A DNA stretch of 63,598 nucleotides from NCBI GenBank assembly GCA_947258695.1, contig CAMYJG010000008.1:1-63598 (forward strand). Reading direction: 5' to 3'. This DNA is from an uncultured Ectothiorhodospiraceae bacterium. GTDB taxonomy: Bacteria; Pseudomonadota; Gammaproteobacteria; UBA6429; Thiohalophilaceae. Below are positions 58,116-63,598 of this stretch, piece by piece. The notes beneath the pieces are model-generated. The model saw only the letters and a list, made by a program, of their open reading frames with translations. It did no database searches and was not told the DNA's origin. Position numbers and translations under genes: made by a program. The first letter of the stretch is position 1, and every line of letters starts with the position of its first letter.

Positions 58116-58609
58116 TGCATAATTCACGGCGCATGAAACGTATGGGGCGCAGTAAAAAGAAAGTTGCCGGGTTAAGCCTGGTATCCCTGATGGATGTATT
58201 TACTATCCTGGTGTTTTTCCTGTTAACGAACTCATCTTCAAATGAAGTGTTATCAAACCCAAAAGAAATAAACCTGCCTGACTCTGTGGTTGAGTCAAAA
58301 CCTCGTGAAACACTTGTTGTTTTTGTGTCTTCGACGGTCGTTATGTTACAGGGCGAACCCATCATGAAAACTGAAGATTTGTTAAAAACAAAACAGGATG
58401 TGGTTGCAACTTTAAGAGCGAAATTAATAGAGCAAAAAAAGAAAGTTATTGGCGTAAGCACCAAGGCAGTAGCTGAAAGTAAAGAGGTAACGGTACTGGC
58501 AGATAAAAAAATTCCTTTTAAATATCTAAAGAAAATCATGTCGACATGTACTAGCGCAGGCTATGGGAAAATTTCTTTAGCTGTAATTCAAAAAGCATCT
58601 CAGGGTTAA
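58115..58609 (+). CDS. TolR/ExbD-like subunit 2, conserved Asp present
   Basis: A 164-residue protein with a very basic cytoplasmic N-terminus (residues 1-19), one membrane helix at about 20-38 (LSLVSLMDVFTILVFFLLTN) and a periplasmic domain. Asp27 sits in the LMDVFTILVFFLL motif, the standard proton-carrying place of TolR/ExbD. The periplasmic part is predicted to form the usual swapped alpha/beta fold. It overlaps subunit 1 by one base and lies ten bases before the TonB-like gene. Two different TolR-like proteins with one channel protein also occur in the myxobacterial AglRQS motor. Confidence 0.92.
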   Translation: MHNSRRMKRMGRSKKKVAGLSLVSLMDVFTILVFFLLTNSSSNEVLSNPKEINLPDSVVESKPRETLVVFVSSTVVMLQGEPIMKTEDLLKTKQDVVATLRAKLIEQKKKVIGVSTKAVAESKEVTVLADKKIPFKYLKKIMSTCTSAGYGKISLAVIQKASQG

Positions 58610-58619
58610 GGATTAGATT

Positions 58620-59942
58620 GTGAACTCTGCCGTTTATTCTGAACAGAATAAAATATTAATTAAAATTGATGAAGCGGAACAACGCCGTAATAAATTAAAA
58701 GAAGAGTTATCGCGTGTTTCTCGCGAATTGAATAATATTACTGAGCAGACTTCTGTGTATTCTCATTTAGAAGAAGTCAGCATGCAACTTGAGAAGTTGC
58801 ATGAATTAGGTGGCGGAAAACTATTTTGGGAAGATAAATATACTACTGAAACTGAGTTGCTTGAGCACATTAGAGGTTTGCGTAGTAAAGCGAAAACATT
58901 TACCGACAAAGTTGATGTTGTTCGTGAAAAAAGAGATGTCTTGGAAAAAAAGCTCCAGGATGCCGCTTATGAAGTTGGTTATTTAAAAGAAGAGCTTGAG
59001 ATTGAAAAACATAATCAGGCTGAAAGTAAGCATGATTTTGTAATAAACAGAGATTTTCAACCGGTTCCTTATCGTGCAGTGGTTATGCCCTGGACGAATA
59101 AGGGCGAAGATGAAAAACGATTTAGAAAATATTTACTACTTGCGTTCTTATACTGTGCCTTAGTTATATTGATTGTTCCCTATATTGATATCCCAATACC
59201 TGATAAAGAAGAAGAGGTAAAGGTTCCGGAACGAATTGCGAAGTTTATTAAGAAACAGCAGCCTAAGCCTAAGCCAAAGAAAAAAGCACAAATTGCAGAG
59301 AAAAAGAAACCGTCTAAAGAGGAAACTAAAAAGGCGCGTAAGAAAGCTGAAAAATCAGGACTATTGGCTTTCAAAAATAACTTTGCCGATCTTATTGATG
59401 ATTCCAGTGAAGCCAAGCTAGGGGCGAATGCGAAATTATCTAAACAGGGATCACAGGCAAAATCAACGTCGCGTTCTTTGGTTCTGGCTCAAGCTCAATC
59501 CGGGAGTGGTGGTATCAAATCCTCATCATTGAGTCGTGATGTTGGCGGTGCTGGTGGTAATATTGGTGCGGTTAAATTTTCACGGGTAAGCAGTGCTATC
59601 GGTACTGCAGCAGCGGATGATCGGCCGCTCAGCTCAGGTCCGGGACCATCGCGTACCGATGAAGAAATACAAATTGTCTTTGATCGCTACAAAGCGACGC
59701 TTTATCGTATCTACAATCGAGAACTGCGTAAAAACCCGACCTTGCGAGGCAAAATGGTATTACGCATAACGATATTGCCAAACGGTAAGGTATCAAACTG
59801 TAAGGTTGAATCGACGGATCTAGACTCAGCCCTGTTATCGAAAAAGATTGTGGAAAGGGTAAAACGTTTCAATTTTGGAGCGAAAAAAGGTGTGCCGAAA
59901 GTGACGATTTTGTACCCGATCGACTTCTTGCCAGCCTCATAA
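58620..59942 (+). CDS. TonB-like protein with cytoplasmic coiled coil (AgmX/PglI C-terminal domain type)
   Basis: A 440-residue protein starting at GTG 58620 with AAGGA upstream. Residues 1-130 are a likely cytoplasmic coiled coil (RNKLKEELSRVSRELNNITE). A block FQPVPYRAVVMPWTN and a membrane helix (171-188, YLLLAFLYCALVILIVPY) follow. A Pro/Lys-rich periplasmic spacer (about 205-250), a Ser/Gly-rich segment (270-345) and a TonB-like C-terminal domain come next (RGKMVLRITILPNGKVSNCK onward). TonB itself has only a few residues before its helix, so the long cytoplasmic part is distinctive and recalls GltG/GltJ of Myxococcus. Last gene of the cluster. Confidence 0.88.
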   Translation: MNSAVYSEQNKILIKIDEAEQRRNKLKEELSRVSRELNNITEQTSVYSHLEEVSMQLEKLHELGGGKLFWEDKYTTETELLEHIRGLRSKAKTFTDKVDVVREKRDVLEKKLQDAAYEVGYLKEELEIEKHNQAESKHDFVINRDFQPVPYRAVVMPWTNKGEDEKRFRKYLLLAFLYCALVILIVPYIDIPIPDKEEEVKVPERIAKFIKKQQPKPKPKKKAQIAEKKKPSKEETKKARKKAEKSGLLAFKNNFADLIDDSSEAKLGANAKLSKQGSQAKSTSRSLVLAQAQSGSGGIKSSSLSRDVGGAGGNIGAVKFSRVSSAIGTAAADDRPLSSGPGPSRTDEEIQIVFDRYKATLYRIYNRELRKNPTLRGKMVLRITILPNGKVSNCKVESTDLDSALLSKKIVERVKRFNFGAKKGVPKVTILYPIDFLPAS

Positions 59943-60014
59943 ATGTGAACGATGTCATATTATAAATATGTGTATTTGATTATTATTTCACCACATCGCT
60001 TGCTGCGAAATGTA

Positions 60015-60090
60015 CTGTGCGGAAAGTCGAGTTTGCCTCATTGCTGGGGCAAAGCAAGATGTGCCGGAAGTCACAATCTCCACTAAATGA
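60015..60090 (+). pseudogene. Decayed duplicate of the 3' end of the TonB-like gene
   Basis: Bases 60039-60080 match 59870-59911 at 29 of 42 positions by hand alignment, and the reading frame gives GAKQDVPEVTIS before a stop (TGA 60088-60090), against GAKKGVPKVTIL in the intact gene. It has no start and is too short to work. It lies between the cluster and the giant protein. Confidence 0.55.
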
Positions 60091-60183
60091 CCATCTTATC
60101 AGCACTATAATGTGACCAATATCAGAGTTAAAGTACTGATTTAGATATAAAATTATCTATATTATCAGTAACTAATGCAATTT

Positions 60184-63100
60184 ATGAGCGATCTGCAAAA
60201 GCCTCTCTCGCGACTACTAAAAATGATTTGTATCGTTGTGGGCCTCGCGATGCCAATCGAAACGTTATTCGCTCATAACATCAATTGCAACAGCAATCCC
60301 GACAATATCTCGGGCATTATTTCTTACAATACCAGCGGTTCAAATAACACCTATTGTGAATTATGCGGTATTGGCCAGGTTCGAATCGTCGTCACTAATC
60401 CCACCCATGAAGACATGGCTGATTTCACTATCCGGCATGTTTTCGATTCGAACGAACTCGAATACGTACCTGGTACAACCAATGGCGGCGCTGATGGTGA
60501 TCCGGATATTACCGGCGGTGGAACAATACTCACCTGGACCTCAGCCGAGGTTGCTGCACTGGCTCAAATCGATGGTGCAAATAATCACTCATACAACACG
60601 GTTGAAATTGTCTTCAATGTCCGTAGCCGGGCTGGTACGGAAGAGAACCTGGTCAATATCGATCGCGATATCCAGGGCTTTGCAGATTTTAGATTTTGTC
60701 CGCTAGATACAAACACGAATGGTTCTGTTCAAACTAATAAATTTCCCTTACCGATTAATGAACCTGTTCCTTCGGTTACTAAACTTGGTCGTAATATCGA
60801 CGCAGCACAAGGTGCATATACATCGACTGTCTACGGCAATATTGCTGATGATGTGATCTGGCGCATTCGAATTTCAAATAGCGGCATTGTAGATATGCAG
60901 GACGTCATCTTTGATGACCTGATGCAAAATGGTAATTTCCAGATCAATTATGCATGTCCGACTGAAGGAGAAGCATTAACGATTGCCAATGCCAACGGGG
61001 CAGGGCCGGTTGGTGATTGTATTAACTCAAGTAACACAATAAATAACTTTCAACTTGATAACGATTTTAGTGATGCCTCATCACTTGAGACCGATGTACC
61101 GGCTGGTGGGTCAACGGATATCTTTCTAGTTGGTAAGATAACAAACTCATGTACAGCTAACAGAACCAATACAGTCAGTGGAGTAGAGTGGGGCTGTGAA
61201 GTGGATTCACCGGATGGTGGCATTACCCAAACATCAACCGGTGCTACAGCAGGAACTTCTACAACAACATTAAGCTCACTGGTTAATAATAATAACCTGC
61301 AAATTACTCGCGCATTAACAGGTTTGAATACCAATCAACCTGTGGGTAGCCGTGGTTTAATGACAATTACTATACGTAACCTGTCAGGGGGTAGTGTTAA
61401 AAACCTGGTATTAAAAAATACCTTACCATCAGAATATGTCGTTGATTCTACTTTTGATCCCACCTTAACCATGAATTATGCCTATGGTAATTTTGATGGG
61501 CGAATTGATGGAATGACGGTAGAGATGGAGGATGCCTCAAATAATATCGTAGCAGTACCGCCTGCCGATCCACTTGATTATAAAATACCGGTATTTACTT
61601 TAACCAGTACAACTCGAAACGTGATTGATGGAGGAACTCCGGGTACTGATCAGTTTAATGTATTAAGACATGGTGATGTCGCTGTTATTCGATTTAGGGT
61701 GGTGATGATTCAGCCTGATCACTTTGATTTAGTAGCTGATTTAGATACGACACCAGAAGAAATTGGAAATACTTTTGATCCTGATAATGTTCATAACACC
61801 GTCGGGGATCAATTAAGCAATACGCTTGAAGTTGACTTTGAAGATTTTTGTACCGGACCACAGTCACTCGTTTTTAATGACCCCTTTAATGCAAATCCTG
61901 AGGATTTGGATATATCAATAGAAGGTGGTTCAATTTTTATCTTGACCAATGATGAGAATCAACGTTTACCATTACGGGTAAGATTGACGAACAATGGTGG
62001 TCACTATGCGGATGACTATACGGCTTACGTTACTTTTGGTTCCACCATGGAAGTTGTTGCGGCACCCAATAATTGTACCAGGTTAGCTAAACCACCAAAT
62101 CCTGCAATTTTAGAGGTATGGGATGCTCCTGCTGATTTACCGGCATCAGCACAAATATATGAATGTTTAAGTACAGATTTTGGAACGATTGGGCCAAATG
62201 GCACGTTTATCGATTTTGATTTTGAAGTGGTAAAAGTCAGGCCGACTGATCCCGATTATACAAATAGAATAGATGAAGATGATCTCTCGTTTCGAGCAGA
62301 TGTTATCGGTGAAGTTCGGCAAAGTGATAACACTTTAACAGGTAGTGGTCCTTTATTAATTTTTCCAACAGTACCTACTACACCTGCAGTTCAAATTAAT
62401 AGTCGTGCTAATAACTATTCACTTGATGCGGTACGTGCAAAAGTGATCGGATTTAATCTGACAAAAGCACAAGCTGCTCCTGGCTATTGTTCTGAGAATA
62501 ATTCACCACTTCCTGCTTTACCCGATACGTTGGTTCAAATTGGTGAAGAGTGTACCTTCCATATCGAAACCGGTGGTTGGTTTGGTTTCCAGACACCAGG
62601 GTTTATCTATATCGCGGTAGAAGATGTACAGGTTATTGACCAAATCCCGGATGGCCAGGCTTATATCTCTTCAACCGATCCCACTTTAACCAGTGATATC
62701 GAAATTCAAGGCATTAATTTAAACACACCTCCAACCCCACCTGCACCTAATGAAGGATTTTTCGACTGGACATTTAACCAGGTAGTTCGCATTACGGAAA
62801 GAGATAAATGGTTCAGGGTAGATGCGACAACACGGATACTTAATGATCCTGATGATGTTCGTGCAGCCCCGAATGTACATGCGGCAACCAGTAGTAATGT
62901 ACTATTATCAACTTTTACTGCTATTTTTGATGATGGCAGTGGAGAAGTTCCTGTTCCTTTGGATGATAATGTAGTTGGGTATCCAGATCCGCCTATACGT
63001 ACTGTTGATCTAACGGTCACAGAACCAAGAATTATTGTAACCAAAGAAGCGTGTAATGAAACGCTGAGTATTGCTGCGAACGCGGCCAATAGTGGCGCAA

Positions 63101-63598
63101 ACTGTACTCCCTTTTCTTCAACTTTACCGGCAGCAAATGGCGGTGATACTCAGGATACTTATGTATTTCGTATTCGAGTTGAAAATGAGTTAGATAGTGG
63201 TTCTCCTAATACTGTACGTGCACCGGCGTATAACGTGGTTGTTACAGACACACTTGATGACAGTGATTTAATGTTAGTCATCCCGTTTAACTCAGGTGGT
63301 GATGATGGTTTAGATAACGATGGCGATGGTAGTACTGATGAAGTTGGTGCAGGTTTGGAAGGTAGTATTAGTAATAATGTATTAACACCACTAGCACCAG
63401 ACCCTGCTGTAATAACATTTTCACACTCGCACAGTACCGCGTTAGAAAAAATCAATCCAGGCGGTGTTGTTAACCTGTATTACAAAGTTGATCCTGATGA
63501 TGAAGTTGCACCATTGCAAATACTCACCAATAACGTTTCAGTGACTTATGATAGTTTGGCCGGACAATCTGGTAATCAAACTGAACCAGCACCACTGG
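60184..63598 (+). CDS. Giant secreted DUF11-type repeat protein, 3' end beyond window
   Basis: The frame is open without a stop from ATG 60184 to the window end: 1138 codons and still open. The N-terminus is a likely signal peptide (basic residues, then MICIVVGLAMPIETLFA, cleavage about residue 30; an alternative start is 60223). The mature protein is beta-rich, Asn/Asp/Thr/Gly-rich, with repeated DUF11-like modules starting near residues 196 (PSVTKLGRNIDAAQGAYTST), 374 (ITRALTGLNTNQPVGSRGLM) and 949 (PRIIVTKEACNETL). DGLDNDGDGSTDE near residue 1041 is an EF-hand-like calcium loop. Scattered Cys suggest disulfides. Likely a surface or secreted adhesin; its link to the preceding machine is inferred from position. 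Confidence 0.88.
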   Translation, partial: MSDLQKPLSRLLKMICIVVGLAMPIETLFAHNINCNSNPDNISGIISYNTSGSNNTYCELCGIGQVRIVVTNPTHEDMADFTIRHVFDSNELEYVPGTTNGGADGDPDITGGGTILTWTSAEVAALAQIDGANNHSYNTVEIVFNVRSRAGTEENLVNIDRDIQGFADFRFCPLDTNTNGSVQTNKFPLPINEPVPSVTKLGRNIDAAQGAYTSTVYGNIADDVIWRIRISNSGIVDMQDVIFDDLMQNGNFQINYACPTEGEALTIANANGAGPVGDCINSSNTINNFQLDNDFSDASSLETDVPAGGSTDIFLVGKITNSCTANRTNTVSGVEWGCEVDSPDGGITQTSTGATAGTSTTTLSSLVNNNNLQITRALTGLNTNQPVGSRGLMTITIRNLSGGSVKNLVLKNTLPSEYVVDSTFDPTLTMNYAYGNFDGRIDGMTVEMEDASNNIVAVPPADPLDYKIPVFTLTSTTRNVIDGGTPGTDQFNVLRHGDVAVIRFRVVMIQPDHFDLVADLDTTPEEIGNTFDPDNVHNTVGDQLSNTLEVDFEDFCTGPQSLVFNDPFNANPEDLDISIEGGSIFILTNDENQRLPLRVRLTNNGGHYADDYTAYVTFGSTMEVVAAPNNCTRLAKPPNPAILEVWDAPADLPASAQIYECLSTDFGTIGPNGTFIDFDFEVVKVRPTDPDYTNRIDEDDLSFRADVIGEVRQSDNTLTGSGPLLIFPTVPTTPAVQINSRANNYSLDAVRAKVIGFNLTKAQAAPGYCSENNSPLPALPDTLVQIGEECTFHIETGGWFGFQTPGFIYIAVEDVQVIDQIPDGQAYISSTDPTLTSDIEIQGINLNTPPTPPAPNEGFFDWTFNQVVRITERDKWFRVDATTRILNDPDDVRAAPNVHAATSSNVLLSTFTAIFDDGSGEVPVPLDDNVVGYPDPPIRTVDLTVTEPRIIVTKEACNETLSIAANAANSGANCTPFSSTLPAANGGDTQDTYVFRIRVENELDSGSPNTVRAPAYNVVVTDTLDDSDLMLVIPFNSGGDDGLDNDGDGSTDEVGAGLEGSISNNVLTPLAPDPAVITFSHSHSTALEKINPGGVVNLYYKVDPDDEVAPLQILTNNVSVTYDSLAGQSGNQTEPAPL

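Noticed and set aside
58084-58539. Minus-strand frame opposite the second ExbD-like gene
   Set aside because: It overlaps two well-supported membrane protein genes and matches no family.
60236-60706. 156-residue frame inside the giant protein
   Set aside because: The frame from 60184 is open for 1138 codons with a signal peptide and DUF11 modules. This frame is an overlapping shadow.

Overview
The window reads as about 64 kb of an AT-rich chromosome (roughly 40% GC by eye, not computed) from a gammaproteobacterium that probably oxidises reduced sulfur. The evidence is the order thrS-infC-rpmI-rplT-pheS-pheT-ihfA-MerR followed by tRNA-Pro, separate nuoC and nuoD in a 14-gene nuo operon followed by a DUF2818 gene, and soxYZ beside an exported DsrE-family protein. 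I see no insertion sequence, phage or CRISPR array.

Layout. (1) 1-7450: translation genes, broken up by several families of palindromic repeats. (2) 7569-26786: a carbon-storage and sugar-phosphate island. It has two glgC paralogues, glgA, glgB, a GH57 glucanohydrolase, malQ, glgP, pgi, glk, and the oxidative pentose phosphate genes zwf, pgl and a short 6-phosphogluconate dehydrogenase. Together they can build glycogen from ADP-glucose, break it down to glucose 1-phosphate and glucose, and burn glucose 6-phosphate for reducing power. Phosphoglucomutase, which links the two halves, is not in the window. (3) 26961-28735: two small membrane proteins and a ribbon-helix-helix/Doc toxin-antitoxin pair. 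(4) 29070-44350: NADH:quinone oxidoreductase nuoA-N plus a DUF2818 gene, with a triple G-rich repeat array between nuoF and nuoG. (5) 44494-47815: a membrane histidine kinase and an NtrC-type regulator. (6) 48011-49846: exported DsrE-like protein, initiator tRNA, SoxY and SoxZ. (7) 50120-59942: nine genes for what looks like a proton-driven trans-envelope machine. They encode a small exported coiled-coil protein, three TPR proteins (two predicted outer-membrane lipoproteins), a small exported protein, a TolQ/ExbB-like channel, two TolR/ExbD-like proteins and a TonB-like protein with a large cytoplasmic coiled coil. (8) 60184 to the window end: the first 1138 codons of a giant secreted DUF11-type repeat protein, open at the right edge.

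The most interesting part is region 7-8. Its composition resembles the core of the myxobacterial Agl-Glt gliding machinery more than ordinary Tol-Pal or TonB. One of its two TolR-like subunits has Asn where the essential proton-carrying Asp is expected, while the other keeps Asp. Other points worth a second look are a 16-residue gap in a conserved block of PheT, a terminator-like hairpin that carries the DUF2818 ribosome-binding site, a toxin-antitoxin promoter that predicts a leaderless mRNA, and G-quadruplex-capable palindromic repeats inside operons.
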